64,000 nt of DNA. It comes from Agrocybe praecox. Lineage: Eukaryota > Basidiomycota > Agaricomycetes > Agaricales > Agrocybaceae. The notes beneath the pieces are model-generated. The model had not been told where the DNA came from. It searched no databases and saw only the letters and a program-made list of their open reading frames with translations. Below, piece by piece: positions 45,528 to 55,976 of this stretch. The position numbers were made by a program, and so were the translations under genes. Position 1 is the first letter of the stretch. Each line of letters starts with the position of its first letter. The stretch is from NCBI GenBank assembly GCA_964017145.1, contig OZ024849.1, forward strand, positions 1,302,001 to 1,366,000, written 5' to 3'.

Positions 45528-48500
45528 ATGGCGAACGACTCGTTTAGTAGCCCTCTGGCAACGGAGCTACTGATTGGTGTTATACCAGATGTAAACACCT
45601 CAGGTACGCTCAGTGGTAGGCGACGTACGACACTTCACCGACCAATTGTACCTACTTACGCGCCGCTGTCGACGGCGACCGATAATAACGACGTGGGGGA
45701 GACTTACGATGCCCAAAATTCACAAGGACTACCCGCGGTCCCTGAGGAGGGCATCATAAGTGCTTGTGGACAAGCGGTTGACACTTTAATGGGGGGTGCT
45801 GGTAGTGTAACTTGCCAGCGTACCCCAGAGGCACCACTAGGTACACCTCTAGGAGACAATGACAACAGACCACAACCTAACCCCCCACCTAGTGGGATAA
45901 TAAATAATATAGGCCCCCAGATGCCACCCACTCGTGCAAACACACGCATGTCTAATATGACACCCGCATCACAGAACCCAGAGGTACTTCACCCGGAGCC
46001 TCTACAAGCGAACGCGCAAAGACCAGCAGGACCAAGACACTCGTCCACGACTGCCCTGAAAATAGCCACCCTCAATATGAGAGGAGGGGGCTCTCAAGCC
46101 ACGAGAGAAAAGTGGCAACAAATAAATTACCTACTACGAGAAGATAAAATAGGAGTACTTGCATTGCAGGAGACTCATCTACGTGATGAACTCAGAGATT
46201 CCTTACATAACCAGTTCCACTCAAGAATGCATATCCTGAGCTCCGTAGATCCAGATAACATCAACTCAGGTGGAGTAGCAATAGTTCTAAACAAGCAAAT
46301 AGTTCAGTGGGACCGGGCTACTGCAACCCAGATAGTCCCTGGTAGAGCCCTACTCCTATGCCTACCTTGGCAGGGAGAATACAAACTGAACATCCTGGCT
46401 ATATACGCCCCGAACCGCCCAGTGGAAAATGCAAATTTCTGGTTGCATATACGTACCTACCTAACAAACAACCTGACCGGCCCACTAGATATCCTACTTG
46501 GAGACTTCAACTTTGTTGAAGACTCTGCAGACCGCCTGCCTGCGCACGACGACAGCGCTGATGTAACGAGCGCTTTCCGTAACCTTAAAAATATGCTAGA
46601 TCTCCGAGATGGATGGCGTGTACGCCACCCTACTGAGTCTACCTTCACATATGTCCAAGCTTCCACAATTAACGGAAACAACCCAAGCCGTTCACGCCTA
46701 GATAGGATCTACGCGTCAGAACTGCTAACCCAGTCCAGTCACAACTGGATAAACAAAAGTACCCCGATAATGACCGACCATCGACTTGTTAGTGCAGAAT
46801 TCACGCACCCAGATACACCGGTATTCGGAAGAGGAAGGTGGAGTATCCCACTCTTTGTACTCTCGAACAGGAAGGTGGTACAAGAAATTGAACGTCTAGG
46901 AGTTGCACTCCAAGAAAAGCTAAATGCTCCTGATTCGCAAGAAACCACAGCACCACAACAACTCTATGCCACCTTTAAAAAAGAAGTGACCGACTTTATA
47001 AGAAAACATGTTAAATCTGAGGTCCCTAAACTTGACCAAAAAATCCGTAAGACAAGGGAACAATTACGGACCATAGAGAACAATAATGACAATCTGAGAA
47101 TCGAAGAACAGCAACTTCTCCTAGCTGACGTAGAAGATCGCCTCCTACAGCTTGAGAAAGTCCGACACACAAACATCAAAGACAACATAGCTGCTAACCA
47201 CCGTATCCGAGCAGAAACACTGGACAAGTACTGGATATCTATGAATAAAGTCAAAAAGTCCCGCAATGTCCTACTGGCACTGCGGAAACCTGACTCCACA
47301 CCCGATGACCCCACCTTCGAAACTGACAGTAGAAGGATGGCTGAGATTGCCCGAGCTTATCACGATAGGCTGCAAGGCGAAGGTCCGGAAGCGAATGCAA
47401 CCAACCACATTCAAATCGAGAGAGCCCTATCACATCTACGCCCAAAATTAGGTCGTGTCGAAAAGGCAAGAATGGCAGAATACCTGACCCAAAAAGATGT
47501 ACGCGATGCAATTCTAAGACTCCCAAATGGTAAGGCACCGGGACTAGATGGAATTCCCCATGAATTGTGGAAGACCCTCCTATCAAGGCATGACAGTATG
47601 AAGTCAATGCCGAACAGAACATCCTTTGACATCGTCAGATCACTTACACAAGTATATAATAATATTGAGAAACACGGAATTGATGATAACCTAGACTTCT
47701 CGGTAGGGTGGATGTGCCCCATCTATAAAAAAGGTGAATTCACCGAGATAAGTAACTACCGCCCCATCACAGTCCTAAATTCGGACTACAAGATAATGAC
47801 CAGGGCCCTCACCACCAAACTCTCGCAGGTTGCGGGCGGCCTGATACATCCAGACCAAGCTGGCTTCATGAAAGGCCGAAGGATAGAAGACCACACAGAA
47901 CTTGTGAAACTAATGATAGACCAGTGTGAAACCTTTGAAGAAAACGGCGCGCTTGTCTGCCTAGACCAAGAAAAAGCATACGATAAAATACGACACTCCT
48001 TCATATGGTCTACGCTCGAAACTTTCAACTTCCCCGCACACTTCATTAAAACACTCAAAACACTCTACGCAAGGGGCCGCACGACTGTTATGCTGAACGG
48101 CATAATGAGTGACATGTATGATGTTACTAGGGGTGTACGCCAAGGCGATCCACTATCGTGCCTAATCTTCAATCTCGCTATAGAGTCCCTAGCTAGTATG
48201 CTGCGCGACTCAAATCTACAAGGATTTAGATTACGCGAGAACCTAGAAAGACTAATCACAACTCTTTTCGCAGACGACACCACCGTCTACCTTGCCGAAG
48301 GTGACTCCTTCGCTGACCTACAGCAAATCCTCGATGACTGGTGCGAAGCATCGGGAGCAAAGTTTAATGTCCCAAAAACAATATTAGTCCCAGCGGGGAC
48401 CGCAGAATATAGACAGAGCGTCATAGAAACGCGCAAGCTGTCAATGCTAGACACCAACACTATCCCGGCGAACATCAAGATTGCACGAGACGGCGAGGCC

Positions 48501-50855
48501 GTACGAATGCTAGGAGCATACGTTGGAAATAAAGTGGAACAGCCAAGTGTATGGTCCCCTATACTAGAGAAAATAGACAAATCGTTGTCACAATGGAAGA
48601 AAAGTTACCCCACCCTGGAAGGTAAAAGACTCATCATCAACATGGTTGTAGGCGGTATGACCCAGTACTTGGCCAGAGTGCAAGGTATGCCTGAAGAAAT
48701 AGAAAAACAAGTTACAAAAATGATACACCAATTTACGTGGGATAATGCTGCGGCAAGAATAAACGCCGACACCATGTCCTTACCTAGTAATGAAGGAGGG
48801 AAGTCGATCCTCAACGTCCAACGTAGGAACGACGCCATAGAACTTATGAAGCTTAAATCCTATTTAGCCCCTCCAGAACGACGACCAACGTGGGCGGTAG
48901 TCGCTGACCGACTAATCAATAAGGAAGCGTCCCAGAATCCGGTCAAGGTAGATGACCTAGCAAAAGTTAATATATTCCTTCAGTCGTGGACACCAAAATT
49001 AAAAAGAGGATCGCGCCTCCCAATGTCCTTGAAGAGAATGCTGCTCACCGCGAAAAAACAAGGAGTGAACTTAGACCCACTGAACCCCGGAACACAGATT
49101 CTGAGAAATATGCCTATATGGCACCACATAGGCCTCGACACGACAAGGAGAATCTTGAACAACTCAGTGTGGGCCGACTGCCAGCGACAGACACACCAGG
49201 TCATTACGGTAGGCCAGATGATAGACTTCGTAACTACGCAGATGCCAGCAGACCACAGACCGATACGGTTCTGCCATTGTAACATATGTCAATACGACAG
49301 ACAAAGGGGATGCCGAGACCCGACTAAGTGTAGAACTAGGGGTGCCCAAATGATCAACGCGCTCCTTGACAAGTGGGACCCCCGCAAACAGGAGGAACAG
49401 CATGGGGACGCTCCTCCTGGGCCCCCCAACGAAGCCTTAATACAACTCCCCTCGCGACTCCCCACCTCTGCCTCCCTATGGGACGACGTTAAGGTGTTCC
49501 ACCACAAGCCCAGAAACGAACAAATTAAAAAGAACATACTCGATCGACCCCAACCCGTTAATAGGGTGTGCGTAACAATTGCCCGTACTGTAGTGGGCAA
49601 CCCCATGCTTGAAAAACGAAGCGGCGGAGGTGTGTGTTTTGGCGCAAATGACGCCAGGAATACTGCACTTCGTGGGCCACCAACTAAGAACTCCGGCATG
49701 CTGTGCGAACTGGAATGTATTGACACCGCGTTAGACCTTGCCCAAGAGGAAGACGACCTGACAATAAAGAATGTAACTACCACCACCATATCCCTACTAA
49801 CTGCCAACATAGAACGCCAATTGAAATACGGGCTAGAAGGGAGAAACCCCACCCAAACGTTAATACACCGTATCGCATGCAAATCTCTTCACCGGACGGG
49901 ACGTACCCTATTATCCAAAGCGATGACACGTGGAACCGAGTTACTCCTAGCCCAGCTACTCTCAAGGCAAGGCATTCACCTCGACTACCACCCACACATA
50001 AACCAGCGCCCCATCCCATACTACATGACACTCATACCAGCCGGCGCGAGCCTGCAAGCTATGACCCAGTCATCCATTTATCGAAGGATGGCAAAACAGC
50101 CTCCCGAGAGACGATCGGTCCGAATGCACCTAGAAATGACACGAGAAGCGGTTAGCGAACACTCAGGTTACAATCCGACTGACGAACAGATATGGACCTC
50201 GATGAGAGACAAGGTTCTCTCTCAGAAAACACGCGCCTTCCTATGGAAGATAACACACGGCGCCTTTCGCGTAGGAAATTTCTGGCGGGACATCCCCGGC
50301 TACGAACACAGAGCCGAATGTCATATATGCGAAACGGAAGAAACAATGATTCATATCCTCACCGAATGCAGAGCCTCGGGCCAAGAAGGAATCTGGGCTG
50401 CGGCCAAAATGCTATGGGAGGTCAAAGGAATCCCATGGCAAAAACCCACCCTGGGCATGATGTTAGGAAGTGCACTCCTACATGTCCGTAAACGAAACGG
50501 GAAAATTAATAGAGGAGCGAGCCGTCTACTCACTATTCTCGTTGCTGAATCCGCACATTTGATATGGCTGAATAGATGCAACTGGAAGATAGAAGGGGAA
50601 GGTGACCCAGCGCGGATAAAAAACAACGAAGCCCTCTCGAAGGAGTGGCTAAGAACAATGAATCACCGACTGATGTTGGACATGTTGCAGACGAACACAG
50701 CGAAGTACAGGTCCAAGGCTGTGCGCCCCGCGTTAGTGGAAGCTACGTGGTGGGAACTTCTCAGGGACAGACATTCCCTAGATGATGATTGGATCAGGCT
50801 AAAACTCGGGGTTTTAGTGGGTACGGAACGTAGACCTCCTGGGCGAAACAGGTAG
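45528..50855 (+). CDS. LINE ORF2: endonuclease, reverse transcriptase, RNase H-like region, zinc finger
   Basis: 1775 residues. Residues about 1-170 are a low-complexity leader. An APE-type endonuclease starts near 176 ('IATLNMRGGG', 'ALQETH', 'GDFNFV', 'SRLDRIYAS', 'TDHRLV'), which nicks the target DNA. The reverse transcriptase spans about 660-970 with 'GKAPGLDGIPHELW', 'QAGFMKGR', 'VRQGDPLSCLIFNL' and the catalytic 'FADD' near 914. Around 1350-1420, 'GGGVCFGANDARN' and 'ELECIDTALDLA' resemble the RNase H of Agaricomycete LINEs, but the opening strand reads 'VCVTIAR' where a catalytic Asp (as in YTDGS) is expected, so that activity may be lost. A Cys/His motif ('CHICETEETMIHILTEC') lies near 1597. 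Confidence 0.92.
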   Translation: MANDSFSSPLATELLIGVIPDVNTSGTLSGRRRTTLHRPIVPTYAPLSTATDNNDVGETYDAQNSQGLPAVPEEGIISACGQAVDTLMGGAGSVTCQRTPEAPLGTPLGDNDNRPQPNPPPSGIINNIGPQMPPTRANTRMSNMTPASQNPEVLHPEPLQANAQRPAGPRHSSTTALKIATLNMRGGGSQATREKWQQINYLLREDKIGVLALQETHLRDELRDSLHNQFHSRMHILSSVDPDNINSGGVAIVLNKQIVQWDRATATQIVPGRALLLCLPWQGEYKLNILAIYAPNRPVENANFWLHIRTYLTNNLTGPLDILLGDFNFVEDSADRLPAHDDSADVTSAFRNLKNMLDLRDGWRVRHPTESTFTYVQASTINGNNPSRSRLDRIYASELLTQSSHNWINKSTPIMTDHRLVSAEFTHPDTPVFGRGRWSIPLFVLSNRKVVQEIERLGVALQEKLNAPDSQETTAPQQLYATFKKEVTDFIRKHVKSEVPKLDQKIRKTREQLRTIENNNDNLRIEEQQLLLADVEDRLLQLEKVRHTNIKDNIAANHRIRAETLDKYWISMNKVKKSRNVLLALRKPDSTPDDPTFETDSRRMAEIARAYHDRLQGEGPEANATNHIQIERALSHLRPKLGRVEKARMAEYLTQKDVRDAILRLPNGKAPGLDGIPHELWKTLLSRHDSMKSMPNRTSFDIVRSLTQVYNNIEKHGIDDNLDFSVGWMCPIYKKGEFTEISNYRPITVLNSDYKIMTRALTTKLSQVAGGLIHPDQAGFMKGRRIEDHTELVKLMIDQCETFEENGALVCLDQEKAYDKIRHSFIWSTLETFNFPAHFIKTLKTLYARGRTTVMLNGIMSDMYDVTRGVRQGDPLSCLIFNLAIESLASMLRDSNLQGFRLRENLERLITTLFADDTTVYLAEGDSFADLQQILDDWCEASGAKFNVPKTILVPAGTAEYRQSVIETRKLSMLDTNTIPANIKIARDGEAVRMLGAYVGNKVEQPSVWSPILEKIDKSLSQWKKSYPTLEGKRLIINMVVGGMTQYLARVQGMPEEIEKQVTKMIHQFTWDNAAARINADTMSLPSNEGGKSILNVQRRNDAIELMKLKSYLAPPERRPTWAVVADRLINKEASQNPVKVDDLAKVNIFLQSWTPKLKRGSRLPMSLKRMLLTAKKQGVNLDPLNPGTQILRNMPIWHHIGLDTTRRILNNSVWADCQRQTHQVITVGQMIDFVTTQMPADHRPIRFCHCNICQYDRQRGCRDPTKCRTRGAQMINALLDKWDPRKQEEQHGDAPPGPPNEALIQLPSRLPTSASLWDDVKVFHHKPRNEQIKKNILDRPQPVNRVCVTIARTVVGNPMLEKRSGGGVCFGANDARNTALRGPPTKNSGMLCELECIDTALDLAQEEDDLTIKNVTTTTISLLTANIERQLKYGLEGRNPTQTLIHRIACKSLHRTGRTLLSKAMTRGTELLLAQLLSRQGIHLDYHPHINQRPIPYYMTLIPAGASLQAMTQSSIYRRMAKQPPERRSVRMHLEMTREAVSEHSGYNPTDEQIWTSMRDKVLSQKTRAFLWKITHGAFRVGNFWRDIPGYEHRAECHICETEETMIHILTECRASGQEGIWAAAKMLWEVKGIPWQKPTLGMMLGSALLHVRKRNGKINRGASRLLTILVAESAHLIWLNRCNWKIEGEGDPARIKNNEALSKEWLRTMNHRLMLDMLQTNTAKYRSKAVRPALVEATWWELLRDRHSLDDDWIRLKLGVLVGTERRPPGRNR

Positions 50856-50990
50856 GTCTCCCGAGTCCCACACTATTCGTAAGAATGTGCAATCAAAGTG
50901 CATTTCCTCGATGCGTCCTAAACGAGCGGTGAAATTCCGCATACATTAAGCCTGAATTTAACGCGTAAACGCGTTTTAATATCTAGCTCC

Positions 50991-50992
<2 letters not shown>

Positions 50993-51028
<36 letters not shown>

Positions 51029-51044
51029 TCATCACTTGTGCCGA
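50993..51044 (+). other. LINE poly(A) tail and 3' target-site duplication
   Basis: 34 consecutive A followed by GATCATCACTTGTGCCGA, the same 18 bp that precede the element at 42667-42684. Two more A could belong to either the tail or the duplication. Confidence 0.95.
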
Positions 51045-51666
51045 TAGAGACAAAGATGCTGACTTGCTAGACATTAGATGGTGTGTCGAACAAATAATGG
51101 CTTATGAAGACAAGGAGGAAGGAAAATTTATACCAGAAGACATTAAAGCTCTTTATACCAACGCGCACTGGGATATTGTTTGCCAAAAGATGAAGCAATT
51201 TGATGGACGCGTCGAAGATTACAATGACTTCATAGAGACCTCCGAAGCTATTGGAGTGCGCCACAACAATTCTGACGAAAATTTGTGATTGGAAATATGA
51301 AACATCTCACTCCATAGTGTAATTGTATCCCTTTTCTTGTGCGTTATATTCTGGTATCAATACTTATGTAAATACATAGCAATCAGCCGTCCGTTCTCTC
51401 CCTCTCCAATCTGACTTTCCTCTTTCCACGTAAATAACCACTTGTTAAATCTTATCAGCAGTTGCTCGTTTACTAATACTTCGTGACTGCTGTCTGTATA
51501 GAAGACGCTAAGTTGCAGACGTAGTACTCGTTACAACTTACAAGAATGCATCTGGCATTTGTTAAGATGCCTTGCATCTTGGTAGTCGTACAAATGTATC
51601 ATCTTGTCTTGTGAGCAATGTATATGCCAATCCCTTGAATACTTCTGTAAATATCTACATTTGAAG

Positions 51667-52040
51667 GAGACTATCATGCTTCTCTTCCTGACCGTGATTT
51701 CTCCACAACTCCTACGCCAATGTGGTTTGCACCCGAATTCAGGCGCCCTTCTATGCTAGCTTGACTTGGGAGGTCCATTGATCATTTTTTGTGAGCGAGA
51801 CAGACTTGATAAAATCAAGGAGAGACGTACCATCGTGCAATTCCGAATCGACGAAGCGACACAAGTGAGAAGTTTGAAGTGACTTGTACCTTGGTCCCAT
51901 TCAACTGCGCCCGAAGTGAAGTCGTGAAGCTACTCAACGCTGCTTTCAATGAAGAGCAATTGGGTATCAAAGGAAAAGGAATGATCGCCAGTCTCATTGT
52001 GACAGTAGTAGCGATTAAAGAGGGACGGCCTTGCTTATAA
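51667..52040 (+). pseudogene. Gene remnants next to the palindrome edge
   Basis: At the arm border the plus strand reads 'DYHASLPDRDFSTTPTPMWF...' to a TGA near 51766; farther on, about 51880-52040, another frame encodes 'LVPFNCARSEVVKLLNAAFNEEQ...' ending at TAA. Both look like protein rather than random sequence, but lack starts and are in different frames. I do not recognise them. Confidence 0.3.
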
Positions 52041-52571
52041 TACATAGATAGATAGTCAAGGCGGACGTGGATAAACTGTTGGACAAAGCTCGATGCACAT
52101 ATAAATTTAACATACGGAATGTTTCGACATGGCCTCCACCTATCAAGAAAAGAAACTTCGAGAGAGAGTCACATGAGCCAAGCGGCCAAGAGCTGCGTAG
52201 TAAGCTGGGGGTGCATTTCTTGGAAGTTGACAACAATTGACCCATCGTTGTATGGTGCAATGCGCATCCTCCACAAATGACCGAAGTTCCTGAGAAAGAA
52301 ATGAAAACCTTCCTACCTACTTTGTTGTTGTACAATCGTAATGATCGCATAACCCCCCATTTGTTATTGATGGAAACATAATATGAAACGTTGGGACCCT
52401 GAGAATGATTATGAATAAGCGACGATCTATAAATGCTCGCTATCGCCTCGATATTTTCTCCGCCCATCTTTCTACTAAAACCAACCAAAAGTGTGAGCAA
52501 ATCAGTTAATATCTTTGTGGAACGCATCTAATTACCACCATCACTGTACCAGACCAACCGATTTGAACACA

Positions 52572-52943
52572 ATGTCTGTCTACCCTCGCAACGTCGCTCG
52601 CTCCAGCTCTTCCGAAGAGTCAGGCGTTCTTCTTGCCTCCCTACTCGCCGCTGCCAACATCGATGAGCTCTCCAACGCAGAAGACTTCTTCTCCGTCAAA
52701 GCATACATCCAAAACTCTGGGCGCGTCGACAAGAGCACCGGAAAGACCACCACTGGCCTTGTCTTCTGGCTCTACCCCACGGGCTTGGATGGACCTTTCC
52801 ACGAGGATCAGGAGGGCCAGATCCAACAGCACGGCACACTGATCACTATCGAGCGAGGCACCGATTACGACGTCGCGCTCCAAAAGTCGATCGAAAGCTT
52901 GAGGCTGGAGGGTATCGCCCACGTCCACATCGCTGCCAACTAG
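52572..52943 (+). CDS. Small hypothetical protein (123 residues)
   Basis: A single-exon frame starting 'MSVYPRNVARSSSSEESG' and ending 'AHVHIAAN'. Not recognised. Ser-rich N-terminus, then a mixed alpha/beta body with no Cys, no signal peptide and no membrane span. The start at 52572 is preferred over upstream in-frame codons because the sequence before it resembles an mRNA leader (CAACCG...ACACAATG). A decayed paralogue lies at 61711-62280; its homology includes about 245 bp upstream, so promoter and gene were duplicated together. Confidence 0.6.
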   Translation: MSVYPRNVARSSSSEESGVLLASLLAAANIDELSNAEDFFSVKAYIQNSGRVDKSTGKTTTGLVFWLYPTGLDGPFHEDQEGQIQQHGTLITIERGTDYDVALQKSIESLRLEGIAHVHIAAN

Positions 52944-53839
52944 GACTCTTCAATGATGCTTGACCTTGGAGTTTGAAGACGTCGATGGTGGTGGTGCGGG
53001 GCCTAGCATCGCGTGAATTGGCGGGAGTTGAAATATTGATGGATTGATCATCGTGCACATGGGCAACTCGGGGAAACGGAAAGAAAAACGTAACATGTAA
53101 CATTATCATACCAACCAACAATCCTTGAAACCACTTGGGGTCTTGGAAATTAAGGGTGCAGTCAAATTTTGTATGCGTTCCTGTGTTATTGTCGTGAAGA
53201 CGATGGGTAATAATCTTTGGGACCCATCTTGGCCCAAGGGTATGTCGCCTTCCCTCCAACCTCTAGACCATCCAAGTCGGGTTAAAGCCTTAATGGACCA
53301 TCCTCCTTGCCCCAGGACGTTCTTTCTCCTCACTTGAAGTCTACCACTGCCAAACTACTGTTCACAAGGCTGACGATATGCTCTGAAACAAGTATAGCGG
53401 GGAGCCTATGTTAACTGGTTGCTCCTTTCGCGAGGCTCGTTCTAGTGTCATGATACTTCAGATGCTGCTGTCAGCTATGTATGCCGGGGATACTCTGTTG
53501 TCGTTGCTGTTTCTGCTGCTAGTGTTTCTCCGAGTCTGTCCAATTTGCTTGGGACTTCACAGATGCAGGACTGGATGGTGGTACTTTGTAATGGTATGCT
53601 TGCCTTTGTGCGCCCTATGGGTTGCATTACAGATCAGAAAAATGACGAGGATTTTTGCATTTCGTCTTGTCTTTTACCCCGCCATACCAAACCCAGATAT
53701 CCATCCAATAGAACCTGGTAAAGCCCACATCGGGAGTATGTGTGAGTGCCTACTACGCTCACGAACAATTGGAGATAGTGATGATTTTCTCATAGCAGAG
53801 ACCAGATAGTGAAGTGAGCTGTGAAACGACCATCTGGGA
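52944..53839. other. Intergenic region, nothing supported
   Basis: Open frames exist on both strands (for example 53408-53809 plus, hydrophobic start) but show no motif or family pattern. No repeat ends seen. Confidence 0.4.
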
Positions 53840-54213
53840 AGCGTTGCAAATTGGCTGGATACAAGTGGTGAAACAAACGCACCGAGACCTAAATGATTTG
53901 CAGTAGGAGAACTTGATTTCATTTCCGTAGCAAAGTTGAAAGAACACCGATTTAAAATCATATGGACCGTCTCCACCAGTGTTTCTGTACTCATTCCCTG
54001 TAAAGAGAAAACCGTAGTACTCGCCTAAGTTTGTACACTAGCATGAAGGCAGGTCGACGTCGTAAAAAAAATTATTCTCTATTACAACCTTCTTATAAAG
54101 CGGGAAGCTCTCATAAAAGAAGCGATCGTGGGTGTAGCTGCGACAGTAGAATATGGACGCCTGCAGGTTCTTTAGATTTACCACTGCAGGCGATAGAAAA
54201 AAGACTGCTCATC
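53840..54213. other. Diverged copy of the palindrome spacer and arm border
   Basis: 53840-54020 matches 37878-38050 (spacer, same orientation) with many changes, for example GCGTTGCAAATTGG. From about 54100 it matches the region next to copy 4 in the right arm. So the spacer-then-inverted-gene order of 39.3-40.4 kb is repeated here. Confidence 0.65.
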
Positions 54214-54809
54214 CTACTTTGGTGCTGCGTTAGGAACCCCATCTTGATTCTTGGCCAAATTGGCGGATTTCGAAAGATCTCTGATTTTACATAGTCGCGC
54301 TTGGAAGTATTCTGGGTTCCCAGGCGGACCTTTAGGCAGTGGCCTGTCTGCCAGACCAAAGCGCCTAGATGGGAAAAAGTAGTATGTAAAAGAAATGTCG
54401 ACGAACATATGAATATACGCACCCCATTCTACGAAATACTTCCTTACGCATTTGAGCCCCAGCTCTGGGTTAATAAAGTCCTGCGATTCCCTTACCATCT
54501 TGTCAAAGAGCGGCTGGTTCTCTGGTTTGAGGCTGTTTTTCAGTTGTGCGCGTTCAGGCTCGAAATCGCCGTTTGGTAGAATCGCCGGCTCTTTACGAAG
54601 AGTGTACTGGAAGAGATAGGCAATCCAGATTCTCAATATTCCGTTCCCTCTGTCGGTGTAGTATCCCAAGTTTGGATCAAGATATGTGTCGAAGAGTGAA
54701 TCGAAGAATGCAGCTCGCGTAGGAAACGAATATTGTCGGGATATGGTGGAAGAATGACCGAGCGGCTATAGTCGTTGACGTCAATGTTGAAATGCGTCTT
54801 TGGATGGAC
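54214..54809 (-). pseudogene. Truncated 'MREYY' family copy 5
   Basis: The C-terminal half is open in one frame from 54669 to the stop at 54214, including the retained intron region, with family blocks 'TLRKEPAILPNGDFEPE' and 'ADRPLPKGPPGNPEYF'. Upstream, 'HPKTHFNIDVNDYSRSV' is in another frame, so there is a frameshift near 54720. The gene ends at 54809, where a foldback transposon is inserted; the N-terminal third is not found beyond the transposons. It is more diverged than copies 2-4. Confidence 0.8.
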
Positions 54810-54871
54810 AATATATATGAGTGTCCGTTTGTACATTTATGATTTTTTACATACATACTCGAAGTCAAAGA

Positions 54872-55090
54872 TTGTCGACCATTTAAGTAAGATTGTCGAC
54901 CAATTGAGCAAGATTGTCGACCACATATGACGGATTGTCGACCAAAAGATTAGATTGTCGACCATAAAATATCATTGTCGACCATCAAAATCTTATTGTC
55001 GACCATCAAAATGCATTGTCGACCCCAAATTTTGTATTGTCGACCACCTAAGTGAATTGTCGACCACTTGCATTAACGAATTGTCGACCA
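54872..55090. repeat. Left iteron array of foldback A
   Basis: GTCGAC begins at 54874, 54895, 54916, 54937, 54957, 54977, 54998, 55018, 55039, 55059 and 55083: spacing 20 or 21 bp, with 24 for the innermost. Flanks between motifs vary freely, while ATTGTCGACC is kept. Probable binding sites for a transposase (inference). Confidence 0.9.
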
Positions 55091-55329
55091 CTCTCGCCTA
55101 ACATGATTTTAGCATGCCGTTGCAGCCGGTCTCGCCTAATGCCAATTTTGATGTGCATTTCGGCACTCCGGCGTTGATAATAATTTAAACTCAGCCTATG
55201 CGCGTCGCGCGAGATTCAGAATTATTATTTATTCCACTTTATATTTCACTTCCTATCTTATAAAACAAATTTTCCGTGCACATATTAGCTAATACAAGAT
55301 GTTTTCAAAATGTTAGCTTAATATACATG

Positions 55330-55745
55330 GTACAAACAGTTCGTGCGCTTGTCAAGTCCCACCCTGCGCGCTGATGGACCGTGGGAATACGGCATGCGCC
55401 CAACGCGCACATCGCCGCTCGTTGCTATATCTACTCGTAGCGCTTCGCCAATGAACCAATATTACATGAGACTCCGTAAATATGTATATGACTATTTAAT
55501 AAAGATATTCCGTCAAAAAAAAACCGACACCAGGTCCTTCTGAGAGCTGAAAGCCAGTCAAGTCCCTGCAGCCAGCCAGTTGTAACGTCGTGTGACAGCC
55601 GCGTCACTGAGACGTGCGTCATCACGTTTAATTCACATAATTCCAATGTCCGAAGCTGTTATTAATGTAGATACCAGCTCACCCCACAGAAATCTTGATG
55701 GTAGGGACTTGACCAAGACTTGACAGGCGCACGAACTGTCTGTAC
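55330..55745. mobile_element. Inner inverted-repeat element nested in foldback A
   Basis: GTACAAACAGTTCGTGCGC... at 55330-55358 is inverted at 55717-55745 with two mismatches in 29 bp. It could be a small MITE inside the foldback core or a second layer of the same element. No coding sequence. Confidence 0.55.
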
Positions 55746-55976
55746 AATGTAAATTAAGGTATAAACAGCTTGTGTTATTTAGTATGTATGTGGCAAAATT
55801 GTTTCATAAGGTAAGAAGTAAAATATAAAAGGCAAGAAATAATAATTTTGAGTCTTGCGTGACGCGCATAGGCTGAGTTTAAATTATTATCAACGCCGGA
55901 GTGCCGAAATGCGCATCAAAATTGGCATTAGGCGAGACCGGCTGCAACGGCATGCTAAAATCATGTTAGGCGAGAG

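Larger units (their letters stand above)
42685..51026 (+). mobile_element. Full-length non-LTR retrotransposon (LINE, Tad1-like)
   Basis: 8342 bp with a 5' UTR of about 0.5 kb, two intact ORFs, a short 3' UTR and a 34-base poly(A) (50993-51026). It is flanked by GATCATCACTTGTGCCGA at 42667-42684 and 51027-51044, an 18-bp target-site duplication. The unoccupied site is preserved in the other palindrome arm at 34842-34859. Two ORFs with a CCHC ORF1 and an ORF2 having endonuclease, reverse transcriptase and an RNase H-like part fit the fungal Tad1 clade; the clade is inferred from architecture. An intact 5' end and ORFs suggest a recent, possibly active copy. Non-coding stretches: 42685-43197 and 45277-45527. 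Confidence 0.95.
42207..51288 (+). pseudogene. Nucleotidyltransferase-fold gene, right-arm copy, broken by the LINE
   Basis: Exon 1 (42207-42359) and the start of exon 2 (42419-42684) are identical to the left-arm gene. The LINE then follows, and the remaining coding sequence resumes at 51027 or 51045 and ends with the stop at 51286-51288. The break falls within the codons for 'CADRDKDAD'. The parts on both sides keep the frame, so only the insertion inactivates it. Confidence 0.9.
40081..51673. repeat. Right arm of the large inverted repeat, carrying a LINE
   Basis: Complement of 34213-37445, interrupted by the LINE at 42685-51026. Length check: 11593 minus 8342 (LINE) minus 18 (one duplication) gives 3233, exactly the left arm length. 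Homology stops at 51673. Confidence 0.95.

Noticed and set aside
52015..52527. 170-codon open frame on the minus strand
   Set aside because: It runs antisense through the duplicated promoter region of the gene at 52572, and the decayed duplicate does not preserve it.
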